Assembly (NCBI GenBank): GCA_016124935.1
Contig: WGMS01000011.1
Location: 1 to 64,000 of the forward strand
DNA length: 64,000 nucleotides
Origin: a bacterium
GTDB lineage: Bacteria > Cyanobacteriota > Vampirovibrionia > Obscuribacterales > Obscuribacteraceae
Direction of reading: 5' to 3'
In this document: positions 17,325 to 25,909 of the stretch, piece by piece
How positions within the stretch are numbered: the stretch's first letter is position 1
Layout of the letters: every line of letters starts with the position of its first letter
Translations under genes and position numbers: made by a program
Notes under the pieces: generated by a model
The model's input: the letters and a program-made list of their open reading frames with translations, nothing else
What the model was told of the DNA's origin: nothing
Database searches by the model: none

Positions 17325-17834
17325 TCAGACCTTTTCGGTAAAGAACGCCCAGGTCAGGGCGATTAACGTTAGTACATAGAGGGCCAGTAACATCACTGTT
17401 GTAGTCGATCTGGCCTCGCGCCATCGCCGGTAGTGCAGTACACTGTGCACGCCGGCTCCGGCAACTGAGAGAAGGTAACAGAACAGTCTTGGTATATGGA
17501 GGTCTTGATAGACCAGCCACATAGCCAGTCCCATCCAGAATAGAATGTTTCCCACAGAGGATATGGTCATGACGATCTGGTAGTGGCTAAAATCAGTCAA
17601 GGCAATGTTCTCGTTATCTATAATGCGCAGGCGGAAAATCAAAGAGAAGGCGTTGAATATCGCAATCAAAGCCAGCACCGAGGCCGCTGCTGCGTTCTCT
17701 TGCCAGCGCAGTTCGTTCTGGCTGTAATAAGTCCAGGGAATGGCTAGAATCATTACAAGGATAAACGCCACCGAGACCCCGAAAAGTCCCAGGTGCCAGA
17801 TTGAATGTTCGTTTGGTCTCTCTTCCTTGTCCAA
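17325..17834 (-). CDS. Integral membrane protein, five predicted helices
   Basis: 169 residues with hydrophobic segments at about 15-36, 48-67, 88-109, 115-135 and 145-165. A polar, charged N-terminus of about 14 residues precedes the first. No family recognised and no catalytic motif seen. Convergent with the SpoU methylase gene, five bases apart. Confidence 0.7.
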   Translation of the reverse strand: MDKEERPNEHSIWHLGLFGVSVAFILVMILAIPWTYYSQNELRWQENAAAASVLALIAIFNAFSLIFRLRIIDNENIALTDFSHYQIVMTISSVGNILFWMGLAMWLVYQDLHIPRLFCYLLSVAGAGVHSVLHYRRWREARSTTTVMLLALYVLTLIALTWAFFTEKV

Positions 17835-17962
17835 GGTTTCTTATCTCTCGAAGTTTTCAAAGAGTGTCAAATTAGATCTACCCTTTTGGAGGAAGGTTTA
17901 TTTTCGCCTGCCAAAACGCTAATATTAGACGGACTCTGGCGCACGTGGTATCGGGTGTATTG

Positions 17963-18589
17963 ATGAACTGGCATTTTCTTTTTTGGGGATGTTTAATCAC
18001 GGCAGCTATCGCTCTTACCGGTACTGCGGCAATGGCCGAGGGCTTTCCCGGTATCGGCGACAGGGTTCAGTATGCAGATTCTCTGCCGCACTATAATCTG
18101 GGCAATCGCTATCTGACTAAAAAATGGTACGAGAAGGCGGTCGAGAAATATCGTGATGCCATCGAGATCTATCCTTATGACGCCGATGTCTACAGCAATC
18201 TGGGCGTCGCCTTGAGGCACCTCAATGATCCGGTGCGGGCGGAATGGGCTTACAAAAGGGCAGTGGAGTTGAAGGGCGATGACTGGACATCGCTCAATAA
18301 TCTGGCCAATCTCTATATGTTGCAGGATAGATTTGACGAGAGTCTCAAACTTTTTAAGAAAGCGCTGCAATGCAAGGACCTTCCAAAAGACGAAAAGGAG
18401 GTCATAGAGAGCAATATCGAAGGCATTAACAAGATAATGAAAAATCGTGGCTTAGTGCAATCCGCTACCCGGGCTAAGAAGGCACCTGCTTCCAGGGCGT
18501 CGGCGGCTAAAAAAGGCGCTGTTTCCGGAAAGACCGAAGCTAAAAAAAGCCAGAGTCAGGCGTCTTATGAAAGCTGGCTGGAAAACTAG
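17963..18589 (+). CDS. Exported TPR protein
   Basis: About 208 residues. A signal peptide (cut near AMA-EG) is followed by three TPR units at about residues 35-135 with typical spacing (PHYNLGNRYLTKKWYEKAVE; VYSNLGVALRHLNDPVRAEW; SLNNLANLYMLQDRFDESLK). The tail is rich in Lys, Ala and Ser and probably disordered. TPRs bind other proteins; a periplasmic scaffold role is likely. The ATG at 17963 is preferred to the GTG at 17945 because it gives a normal signal peptide. Confidence 0.75.
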   Translation: MNWHFLFWGCLITAAIALTGTAAMAEGFPGIGDRVQYADSLPHYNLGNRYLTKKWYEKAVEKYRDAIEIYPYDADVYSNLGVALRHLNDPVRAEWAYKRAVELKGDDWTSLNNLANLYMLQDRFDESLKLFKKALQCKDLPKDEKEVIESNIEGINKIMKNRGLVQSATRAKKAPASRASAAKKGAVSGKTEAKKSQSQASYESWLEN

Positions 18590-18592
18590 ATT

Positions 18593-19477
18593 TCAGTTTT
18601 GGCTCACGACGGTAGCCAGTATTTTTTTGAACTCGTTATGAATTCTTTTTACCAGGGGGCCCGGTTCGCCGGTGCCTATCTTTCTATCGTTGACTTCGAC
18701 GATAGAGATGATTTCTTCGGGGGTGCCTGCTATAAAAAGCTCATCCAGTCCGTAGATATCCTCTTCTTTTACCCTGGTTTCGACTAAGGCGATGCCGGTG
18801 TTATCCGCGATTTCGAGAACCTGGCGTTTGGTTATGCCGGGCAGAACATTTGCCGAAGATGGTGCCACCAGAATGTTTCCGTCTTTGATACCGAATATCG
18901 AGGTGTGGCTGCCTTCGGTCATATAGCCCCGGTCGTCGATGAACACCACTTCCAGGCAATTGTTCTCTCTGGCAAAGCTGGCTGCCATGCAATTGGCGAT
19001 CAGGCTGGTTGCCTTGATATCGTTGCGGCGCCAGCGGATGTCTCGGTGGGTAATCGCCCGGGCGCCGGTCTTTCTTGTTTCGGCATAAACATCGGAGAAG
19101 GGCTGGATGAACATCAGGATGTTAGGTTGGTAATGATCGGGATAATGATGGGTTCTTGGTGCCACTCCCCGGGTTATCTGGCAATAGATAAGAGCGTCTT
19201 CCAAACCGCTTTCTTTAATAAGAGCAAGCAGGCGCTTCCTTATTAAGGTCACCTCGACATGCTTCATCTGTACCGAAGCGAGGCTGGTGGCCAGTCTGTC
19301 CAGGTGATCTTCCAGGCGAAATGGATACGCACCATACACTCTTATTACTTCGTAGACGCCGTCACCAAAGAGAAAGCCCCGGTCTAGAGCCGGGACAGTT
19401 ACATCTTTGAGCGGCATGAAGACACCGTTCCAGTCGGCGAGAATTTCCAGTTCGGCTTCTCGATCCGGATTACTCAT
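18593..19477 (-). CDS. dat: Class IV PLP aminotransferase, probably D-amino-acid aminotransferase
   Basis: 294 residues of fold-type IV. LDRGFLFGDGVYEVIRVY is the family N-terminal signature, the PLP lysine is in NDIKATSLIANC, and TEGSHTSIFG and the C-terminal IAGTPEEIISI match. QITRGVAPR followed by a His-rich stretch resembles D-alanine aminotransferases, which exchange amino groups between D-amino acids and 2-oxoacids and supply D-Glu or D-Ala for peptidoglycan. Branched-chain aminotransferase or aminodeoxychorismate lyase are alternatives but fit less well. The ATG directly follows the TAG of the upstream small membrane-protein gene (TAGATG), so the two are coupled. Confidence 0.78.
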   Translation of the reverse strand: MSNPDREAELEILADWNGVFMPLKDVTVPALDRGFLFGDGVYEVIRVYGAYPFRLEDHLDRLATSLASVQMKHVEVTLIRKRLLALIKESGLEDALIYCQITRGVAPRTHHYPDHYQPNILMFIQPFSDVYAETRKTGARAITHRDIRWRRNDIKATSLIANCMAASFARENNCLEVVFIDDRGYMTEGSHTSIFGIKDGNILVAPSSANVLPGITKRQVLEIADNTGIALVETRVKEEDIYGLDELFIAGTPEEIISIVEVNDRKIGTGEPGPLVKRIHNEFKKILATVVSQN

Positions 19478-19690
19478 CTATTCGACATAGAGCAGGATGA
19501 TCTCCATCCAGGCAAAAGTGAGCGAAGCCGGATACATAAGAAGCCAGAAGACGTTTGATCCCCAGTTGTTCTCGGTGCCATCCTGGAAGTCGCAATACCA
19601 GAGAACGGCGTTACAGAACAAGCTGGATATAGGCCATCCTAAGATGCCTATCAAAAATGCTATCCAGAGAAATACGAACCAGATATCCAA
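19478..19690 (-). CDS. Small membrane protein, 70 aa
   Basis: Two hydrophobic segments (about 3-30 and 46-68) separated by a polar stretch with Cys, Asp and Trp. It starts with TTG; GAGGAG lies 12 bases upstream. The stop touches the aminotransferase start, which supports a real co-translated gene. Function unknown. Confidence 0.55.
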   Translation of the reverse strand: MDIWFVFLWIAFLIGILGWPISSLFCNAVLWYCDFQDGTENNWGSNVFWLLMYPASLTFAWMEIILLYVE

Positions 19691-20036
19691 CCGGTGAGGT
19701 CTCCTCTTTTCGTTTCCTGTGATCTAGGGCTAATTCTCACTCTTAGAGCGGATAATTGCAACTATTGACAACCTTGCTTTTGCCTTTGTCCTCTCGGGGT
19801 TCTGGCGGTTTTTTGAAATTGTCAACTGGAAAGATAAACAAAAGTGTGGTCGTCAATAGATCTTTTGCTGATTATCACTGGATTTCAGGCTTTCTGCCCG
19901 GTGCCGTGCCAGGTTCGAGGGTTCGAGAATAAATTCAAAGCTTTATTGAATTTAATCAAGAAATATTGCCGACAGCTCTGATTGGTAAGTTCAAAACGCT
20001 GCCACCGAAACCGGTGCTCTGACCTGGTCTATTCTG
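19691..20036. other. 346-bp gene-free stretch with AT-rich inverted repeats
   Basis: Between the end of the acetyltransferase gene and the small membrane-protein gene. It contains a 9-bp perfect inverted repeat (19930-19938 with 19946-19954, TAAATTCAA/TTGAATTTA, 7-base loop) and widely spaced arms TTGACAA (19765-19771) and TTGTCAA (19818-19824). A direct repeat GGTTCGAG/GGTTCGAG lies at 19911-19926. No convincing promoter pair or ORF seen. Confidence 0.45.
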
Positions 20037-20597
20037 CTAGGTCCGTTTCCAGTCAACTTTGCAAAATGAATAACGCACATGGGGTCTGAGGAAATGTCCC
20101 TCGGGCAGTTGAGGATGCTCAAAATCAGCCTGTCTTTTAAGTCCGATCTTTTCCATGACTCTAATCGACTTCTTGTTGTGAACCGAGGTGAAGGACATGA
20201 TCTCATCGAGACCTGCTCTATAGAAGCCGTCATTGATAGAGGCAATAGCCGCTTCCGGCGCGTAGCCTCGCCCCCAGTGTTCCGACAATAATCGCCAGCC
20301 TACTTCCACACAGGGAGTAAAATCCGCCTCGAATTTAGGTTTCCAGAGACCGACAAATCCGATGAACTCTCCACTCTCCTTCAACTCTACTGCCCAGAGT
20401 CCGAATCGATAAGTTTTAAAATGGTCCCGGATATATTCTATAAAAGCGGCGGTCTCGTCTTTATCCAGCATTTTGGGAAACCATTCCATCACCTTGCGGT
20501 CGCCGTTCAAGCGGGCGAAGGGCTCCAGATCATCCTTTTGCCAGTGTCTCAGCTTCAATCTTTCTGTTTCGAGAAAATCCGGGGCTTGTTCTTTCAT
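20037..20597 (-). CDS. GNAT-family N-acetyltransferase (RimJ/RimL type)
   Basis: 186 residues. Start ETERLKLRHWQKDDLEPF and the acetyl-CoA pyrophosphate loop SEHWGRGYAPEA are typical of the RimJ/RimL branch, followed by SIRVMEKIGLK. These enzymes move an acetyl group from acetyl-CoA to an amino group of a protein N-terminus or small molecule. Substrate cannot be predicted. Stands alone, 112 bases from the divergent amylase gene. Confidence 0.88.
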   Translation of the reverse strand: MKEQAPDFLETERLKLRHWQKDDLEPFARLNGDRKVMEWFPKMLDKDETAAFIEYIRDHFKTYRFGLWAVELKESGEFIGFVGLWKPKFEADFTPCVEVGWRLLSEHWGRGYAPEAAIASINDGFYRAGLDEIMSFTSVHNKKSIRVMEKIGLKRQADFEHPQLPEGHFLRPHVRYSFCKVDWKRT

Positions 20598-20721
20598 GAC
20601 CGCATTAGATGCTCTTCTAAAGTCCGAGTCAATTTTATCATCGCACCCAATTTAAGCTTTAGACCAACGCTTTCTGATATTTTTAGGGACCGAGTTTTTC
20701 TGGTCAGGAGTGAATCGGTCT

Positions 20722-22854
20722 ATGACTGAGTTTAGAAAAGTGATTCCGCCGCTTTGTCTGGCTGTTTTCTTCTTGTTCGCCTTCTTAAAATCAGGCTTCG
20801 CAGAGGATCTGCGGGCTTCGACCATATACCAGATATTTACCGATCGTTTCTGCAATGGTGATACTAAAAACGATGATCCCGAAGTCTCTAAGGGGATGTT
20901 CGATCCTGAGAAGAAGAACTGGAACGCATACTGGGGTGGCGATCTCCAGGGGGTTATCGACAAGCTGCCCTATCTCAAGAAGATGGGATTCACTGCTATC
21001 TGGATCTCGCCGGTTATAGACAATGTCAACAAGCCGACTCTAGAAGCCGATGGCCGGGTGATGGCTCCTTATCACGGCTACCATGCCCGAAATTTCAAGG
21101 GTATCGATGAGCATATCGGTGACTGGAAGGTCTTTGACAGGTTGATAGAGAGCGCGCATAGAAGCGGGATCAAAGTGATGGTCGATATGCCGCTCAATCA
21201 CACAAGCACTATCAACCATGGAGAATTCGGTGCTTTGTATAACGGCATGGAGTTCATGAGCGACACCGAAAACGATAGAAACAAGCTCTTTAATCATCTA
21301 CCGGAGATAGCCGACTGGAACGACCCATATCAGTTGCAGTACTACACCCTGGCCTGGCTCGGCGACCTCAATCAAGAGAACTCTTTCATAGACACCTATC
21401 TGGGTAGTGCGGTTCTAAACTTAAAAAAACACGGTGCCGACGCCACCAGGCTCGATGCCGCTAAACACGCCAACTGGGGCTGGCAGAGTACGGTGGTCAA
21501 CAAGCTCTATGACCAGGGCCGACATTTTGTTGTGGCGGAGTGGTGGATGTCCGATACCGATGATCCTTTATACAAAGAGGCTGTTGAGTTCGTGAACAAA
21601 GCCGGGGTGGGCATGTTCGATTTTCCTTTTGCCACCACCATTCGCAAAGTCCTCGGAGAAGAGAAATCCGGATTCAAGCATCTGGCGAGGGTTATCGAGA
21701 GAGAGGATGCCGATCTCAAAGATCCTAACGCCTTGATCACTTTTATCGACAACCATGATATGCCTCGTTTCACCAGCCTGAACAAAGACCGACGCGCCGT
21801 CGACCTGGCTCTGGCGCTGATGTACACAGTGCGCGGTATTCCTTCGGTTTATTACGGTACCGAGCAGTATATTCATGACGATACCAAGGGTGGTGGAGAT
21901 CCCTATACCCGTGTCTGGATGAAGGACTTCGACGAAGAGTCGGAGGGCTTCAAGTTGATAACCGAGCTCAATCGTCTGAGGCGATCGAGCGAAGCGCTGT
22001 CATATGGCTTTCAGCGATCTATAGAAGTCGGTGATGATCTCTATATCTTCAAGCGGGAGTTCGGTGGCCATTCGGTCGTTGTCGCCGTGAACAAAGGCAA
22101 ACAGAACAGTGCGCCTGTGTCGACAGAGAGGTTGTCCGCGATTCTTGGCACGGGTGATACGGCTATTGAAGACGCTCTTGCCGGTCGGTTGGGTGGAGTC
22201 GCGTTTTCCGCCGGGGCGAAATCATTGACTCTGCCTCCTCGATCTATTTCAATCTGGAAGGCAAGAGAGAGCAATGGCAATGGACTGCCAGAAATTGCAT
22301 CTATCAGTCCCGGTGTCATTCACGGAGGAAAGCCGGTTGTTGTAAGCGGTATCGGATTTGGTGAGAAGCAAGGTCAGGTTCTTGCCGACGGTGAGTCTCT
22401 TTCGATTCGCCACTGGTCGGATCGCAGTGTGGAGGTTACTTCTCCTGCCACGTCTTACGGCGAAATGCGCATGGCGGTCAAAAGAGCCGATGGTGTCACC
22501 TCCAGGTCTAAGCCTTTTACCGCCCTATCCGGAAAGCTCGTCCCCATAACTTTCCAGGTCGAAAGTCCCGGTTTCAACTGGAAGGGCGAGAAACTATATA
22601 TAACCGGTTCGGCTTCCAATCTGGGCTGCTGGAGTCGCAAGCCGCAACAGGCGGCCGGCCCTCTGCTTTTGTCTGAAGACCGCGATTATATTCTTTGTGT
22701 GGCTTTGCCTGCCGGTAAAAAGGTGAGCTTCAAATTGATTATTTTAGATAAGGAAGGAAAGCTGGTCAGAGAGGAGAAAGGCATACACAGCTATAAGGTG
22801 CCTGATCAAGGTCCCTGGCGACACAAGTTGAGGTGGCAGGACGAGGCCCAGTGA
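20722..22854 (+). CDS. Secreted GH13 alpha-amylase/cyclodextrin glucanotransferase-like enzyme
   Basis: 710 residues with the A/B-C-D-E layout of cyclodextrin glucanotransferases and maltogenic amylases. A signal peptide ends near GFA-ED. The catalytic barrel has all four GH13 regions: DMPLNH (155-160), ATRLDAAKH with nucleophile Asp245, VVAEWW with acid/base Glu273, and FIDNHD with Asp346. Then come a C domain, an IPT/TIG domain (about 520-610) and a C-terminal CBM20 starch-binding domain (about 610-708). It would act on starch or glycogen outside the cytoplasm; hydrolysis versus transglycosylation cannot be decided. The ATG at 20722 has AGGAG 11 bases upstream and is preferred to the GTG at 20710. 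Confidence 0.9.
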   Translation: MTEFRKVIPPLCLAVFFLFAFLKSGFAEDLRASTIYQIFTDRFCNGDTKNDDPEVSKGMFDPEKKNWNAYWGGDLQGVIDKLPYLKKMGFTAIWISPVIDNVNKPTLEADGRVMAPYHGYHARNFKGIDEHIGDWKVFDRLIESAHRSGIKVMVDMPLNHTSTINHGEFGALYNGMEFMSDTENDRNKLFNHLPEIADWNDPYQLQYYTLAWLGDLNQENSFIDTYLGSAVLNLKKHGADATRLDAAKHANWGWQSTVVNKLYDQGRHFVVAEWWMSDTDDPLYKEAVEFVNKAGVGMFDFPFATTIRKVLGEEKSGFKHLARVIEREDADLKDPNALITFIDNHDMPRFTSLNKDRRAVDLALALMYTVRGIPSVYYGTEQYIHDDTKGGGDPYTRVWMKDFDEESEGFKLITELNRLRRSSEALSYGFQRSIEVGDDLYIFKREFGGHSVVVAVNKGKQNSAPVSTERLSAILGTGDTAIEDALAGRLGGVAFSAGAKSLTLPPRSISIWKARESNGNGLPEIASISPGVIHGGKPVVVSGIGFGEKQGQVLADGESLSIRHWSDRSVEVTSPATSYGEMRMAVKRADGVTSRSKPFTALSGKLVPITFQVESPGFNWKGEKLYITGSASNLGCWSRKPQQAAGPLLLSEDRDYILCVALPAGKKVSFKLIILDKEGKLVREEKGIHSYKVPDQGPWRHKLRWQDEAQ

Positions 22855-22985
22855 AAATGGCATTATCGGCTCGATACTGGACGAGGGTTAGCAGATCGTC
22901 GTCAAATAGGGCCTTCTTGTGAACTAGCGATATTGATGCGACTCACAGGTGATCGGCAGCTCAATCTTCCCATGCTTGGCGGTTT

Positions 22986-23015
22986 TTGGCGGCTGATGCT
23001 GATTCTACGTATATC
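22986..23015 (+). promoter_or_regulatory. Candidate promoter upstream of the 23081 gene
   Basis: TTGGCG (22986-22991) and TATATC (23010-23015) with 18 bases between, about 65 bases before the ATG. Moderate match only. Confidence 0.3.
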
Positions 23016-23080
23016 GAACCGTATGCAGATACCGCTATGGTGGCATCATCGACCTTTCCCCCAGCAGGTTATTGAACAGA

Positions 23081-23824
23081 ATGGAAAACTTCAACGAAGG
23101 CTCTGACGAAAAGGGAGCCGCGGCAAAATCCAGTGCAGAGACTAGTGCTCAGACCGATGGCATTCTCGCCGGTGCCGTCAGACGATTGTTGCAGAACTCT
23201 AGTCCCAATATAAGTCCTGATGTAAATCCGGTTGTCGATGCGGGCGAAGATAATGGGCGGGACTTGCGGCGCTTGTTCGGGAAGCACAGAACTAAATCTG
23301 ATCCGGCTGAAAAAATAGACGATGTCGGGGTTATCGACGACTATGTTTTGCCCGGCGGTTTTCATAAAGTCAAAGACTTGAATCTGGAGGTTTTCGATGT
23401 GAAAGAGTTCCAGGCGGCGACAAGTCCTACCATGAAGATTGCTTACTGGAACTGGAACAAGCCCGGCTCGGCATTTCCGCCAGAGGTCTCGACCAGCTTC
23501 CGGAATGTCCTCAGTCAGAAGCCCCATAAACTAGAACCGCACGAGATCGATTCTGTCGCTCAGGTGTTTCCTTCCGGGCTCTATGGATACAACGGCAACT
23601 TCGATACCCTCGATATTCGAACCGAGCGCCTGGATGGTCGCAACGTATTGATCATGGAAAATCAATGGCGAGATCAGGACCGAAGAACCTATGGCATCTT
23701 TTTCCCTGCCGATAAGAGCGCAAGCCAGGTCGAGCACCTTCACTTCGAAGCGACCCGGGCCGAGTTCCGGCGTAACTGGCCCCGGGTGAAGCACAGTTTC
23801 AGCCGAATCGATCTGGAGAACTAA
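23081..23824 (+). CDS. Hypothetical protein, about 247 aa
   Basis: No signal peptide or membrane helix. The first 90 residues are polar and probably disordered; the rest is a mixed alpha/beta domain with many aromatic residues (PTMKIAYWNWNKPGSAFP; QWRDQDRRTYGIFFPADK). I do not recognise a family. The ATG at 23081 is preferred to the TTG at 23072. Convergent with the next gene; the two stop codons overlap by four bases. Confidence 0.65.
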   Translation: MENFNEGSDEKGAAAKSSAETSAQTDGILAGAVRRLLQNSSPNISPDVNPVVDAGEDNGRDLRRLFGKHRTKSDPAEKIDDVGVIDDYVLPGGFHKVKDLNLEVFDVKEFQAATSPTMKIAYWNWNKPGSAFPPEVSTSFRNVLSQKPHKLEPHEIDSVAQVFPSGLYGYNGNFDTLDIRTERLDGRNVLIMENQWRDQDRRTYGIFFPADKSASQVEHLHFEATRAEFRRNWPRVKHSFSRIDLEN

Positions 23825-24252
23825 TGTTTGTTTTTCTCCAGCCTGGTCATCAAAGACTTCGGTATAAGTAATTCCGGAACCGACTTCAATTCTTCCTCTT
23901 CTATATTATCCGCTTCGGTTTTCTCCGACCTCAACTTCTTCTTTATCGCTTCGAAGCTGGTGACTTTCTTGTCGAATACCACCACTCCGGAATAGGGCTT
24001 GCGGATAGAGATGTCGGCTCTGGCGATGCCTTTAGAGGCTCGGATTTTTTTTACCAGTCTCCTGATGCAGGCTGGACACTGAGAGCCTTTCAGTTCGAAG
24101 TCCACCCGCAGATAGGTCTTTGATTCGGTCGGCGGCTTGTCGGCAGCCCGACAAGCTGGCACTATGGTCAGGAGTATGCCCAGAAACAAGAGAGGGTAAA
24201 TTATGCTGAAAAAACTTTGGTGTCGTATATAGTGCAAGGTCGAAGATCTCAA
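23821..24252 (-). CDS. Exported protein with heavy-metal-associated (HMA) domain
   Basis: About 143 residues from a TTG that overlaps the upstream stop (TTGA). A hydrophobic signal segment (FFSIIYPLLFLGILLTIVPA) ends near CRA-AD. Residues about 47-110 form an HMA fold with the metal-binding pair CPAC after FELKGSQ, as in copper chaperones and MerP. A charged, Glu/Lys-rich tail follows. Periplasmic copper or mercury handling is possible, but no metal transporter gene is adjacent. An ATG far upstream (24372) would overlap the previous gene by 120 bases and is unlikely. Confidence 0.65.
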   Translation of the reverse strand: MRSSTLHYIRHQSFFSIIYPLLFLGILLTIVPACRAADKPPTESKTYLRVDFELKGSQCPACIRRLVKKIRASKGIARADISIRKPYSGVVVFDKKVTSFEAIKKKLRSEKTEADNIEEEELKSVPELLIPKSLMTRLEKNKH

Positions 24253-24764
24253 AACAGCGGTTTGGATAAGATGGAGCCGATTTGATCTTTCATCAGCACA
24301 GCCACTGCTATAGCCACGATATTGAAGCCGATGGTCAGGGTCAATAGGCCGGTGCCCACCATAAGATGCCATGTTACCAGAGCATAGCGCGGTTCCATCG
24401 CTCTAATCACACCGAATCTGGTGAGTACGAAGCCGCCGATTGAAAGAAGCAGAAAGATATCCGCCACCACGTAACAGGCAAGCCCCAGGGAGGCCAGTTG
24501 AAGGGAGGGAAGGACGGCGAAAATAACCGCTCCTATTAGTGCCACCCCAAGAAAGTTGGTCGTCCTGCGATCTGAATCACGGTAGACGATCGTTTTATCA
24601 TCGCTTGCTTTAGAGACATATTCGAGGGTTTTGAAGAAGCTCTCCAGGAGCGAACTTCTGTTGTGCTGGCGAGCCGGCTCTATGTTCTGGCCAGGGGAGC
24701 TATCGGCGCTTTCTGTTTCTGTTTCTGTAGCTTCGCTCTCTTTGGCCTTGTCTTGTTCTGTCAC
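24249..24764 (-). CDS. Membrane protein with acidic N-terminus
   Basis: 171 residues. Residues 1-35 are rich in Glu, Thr and Ser and probably disordered; hydrophobic segments lie at about 70-90, 92-115 and 130-157. No family recognised. Its stop overlaps the start of the HMA gene, so both proteins are probably made together and may act together at the membrane. Confidence 0.65.
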   Translation of the reverse strand: MTEQDKAKESEATETETESADSSPGQNIEPARQHNRSSLLESFFKTLEYVSKASDDKTIVYRDSDRRTTNFLGVALIGAVIFAVLPSLQLASLGLACYVVADIFLLLSIGGFVLTRFGVIRAMEPRYALVTWHLMVGTGLLTLTIGFNIVAIAVAVLMKDQIGSILSKPLF

Positions 24765-24928
24765 TGGTCTGCCTCGTGCCTGGTTATACTAGAGATATCC
24801 CACTTCGAGTATATATCGAAAAAATTGATGCTGTCTAACCGGTATCTTCTCTCTACTTTTATAAGAAGTTTGTTTTCGGGGACAGCTTCTGGTATCACTA
24901 ATTCAGCTTGCATCGCCGGAGCACTTTA

Positions 24929-25765
24929 TTGTCCATCTTGGTCTCAGTCGTCAGGAAATTGCCTGGCCTTTTCATGGTTCCACTGCTGCTTCTGGCAGGG
25001 TGTTCGGGGGGTATGGAGGGTTCCGCCTCCTCAGCTAAAGTTAAGAAGGAGATCTTCTCTGCGCCCCTGAAGCAATATGAGGACGGAGAATATGAAAAGG
25101 CGATTGCCGGTTTCAAAGCAGGGATAGAAAAGTCCCGTGCTAACGGTGTTTCCGGTGATCGGCTCGTCTTATATAAAGTCAAGCTGGCCGAGTGCTATCT
25201 TGCCGAAGGCAAGAGCGATGAGGCTCTGGCGGTGGTGGACGAGGAGCTTGCTCGATTCAGCCGCTCCGACCAGAGCCGAGAGAGATTCTTGCTCACTTCT
25301 CCGCTTCGATTGCTGCGTGTAAGAATTCTCTATAAAGGTAAGAAATTCAAAGAAGCCCAGGTGGCGGCCAAGGACCTGCTCGAACTCCAGGAGCGTTATC
25401 TGGGAAGCGATTCTCAGGAGTTGATTGAGACTCTCAATCTCGCCATTGCTTCCGCCTGCGCAGAGGACCGTTGCGCCGACACCCGGCCGATGATTTTGCG
25501 CCAGCTCGTACTGAAAGAGAGATATCTCGGTAAGGAACATGAGCATGTTGCCGCCAGTCTGGCTCAGCTAGCCGAACTGGAAGAGCAGGCAGGCAATTTC
25601 GGTGAAGCCGAGAAGCTTTTCAAAAGAGTACTGGCGATTAGAACCAAGTCAGCGCCGGAGCTGGTTGAGAGTACTCGCAAAAACCTTGTTCGCCTGGAAT
25701 TGAAGCGAATGCAGTGGAAATCTCGTAATAATCCGGCGGAGAAGTCAGTATTAGAAAATCCCTGA
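24929..25765 (+). CDS. TPR lipoprotein
   Basis: About 278 residues. The signal ends with the lipobox LLAGC, so the mature protein is lipid-anchored at a Cys followed by SGG. TPR-like helical pairs cover the rest (LKQYEDGEYEKAIAGFKAG; YKVKLAECYLAEGKSDEAL; SLAQLAELEEQAGNFGEAEK). The TTG at 24929 has GGAG seven bases upstream and is preferred to the TTG at 24908. Role in outer-membrane or cell-envelope complexes is likely but not specified. Confidence 0.75.
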   Translation: MSILVSVVRKLPGLFMVPLLLLAGCSGGMEGSASSAKVKKEIFSAPLKQYEDGEYEKAIAGFKAGIEKSRANGVSGDRLVLYKVKLAECYLAEGKSDEALAVVDEELARFSRSDQSRERFLLTSPLRLLRVRILYKGKKFKEAQVAAKDLLELQERYLGSDSQELIETLNLAIASACAEDRCADTRPMILRQLVLKERYLGKEHEHVAASLAQLAELEEQAGNFGEAEKLFKRVLAIRTKSAPELVESTRKNLVRLELKRMQWKSRNNPAEKSVLENP

Positions 25766-25909
25766 TTTGCTTTACTTTTTCACTATTCTTAAATATTATT
25801 AAGCTGTAGGCTCCGGCTGTAATTAGTAAAAACCGTTTGCTAATCGTTTCTATTGATTGGATGATCTATAGCCTGTGAACCTTTCACCGATTGCCAAAGG
25901 AACCGAACC

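Noticed and set aside
19765-19770. Perfect TTGACA box in the gene-free stretch
   Set aside because: No -10 box at 16-18 bases on the plus strand, and no gene follows on that strand.
19911-19954. tRNA-like GGTTCGAG sequence in the gap after the acetyltransferase gene
   Set aside because: No acceptor stem, anticodon arm or D arm can be found around it.
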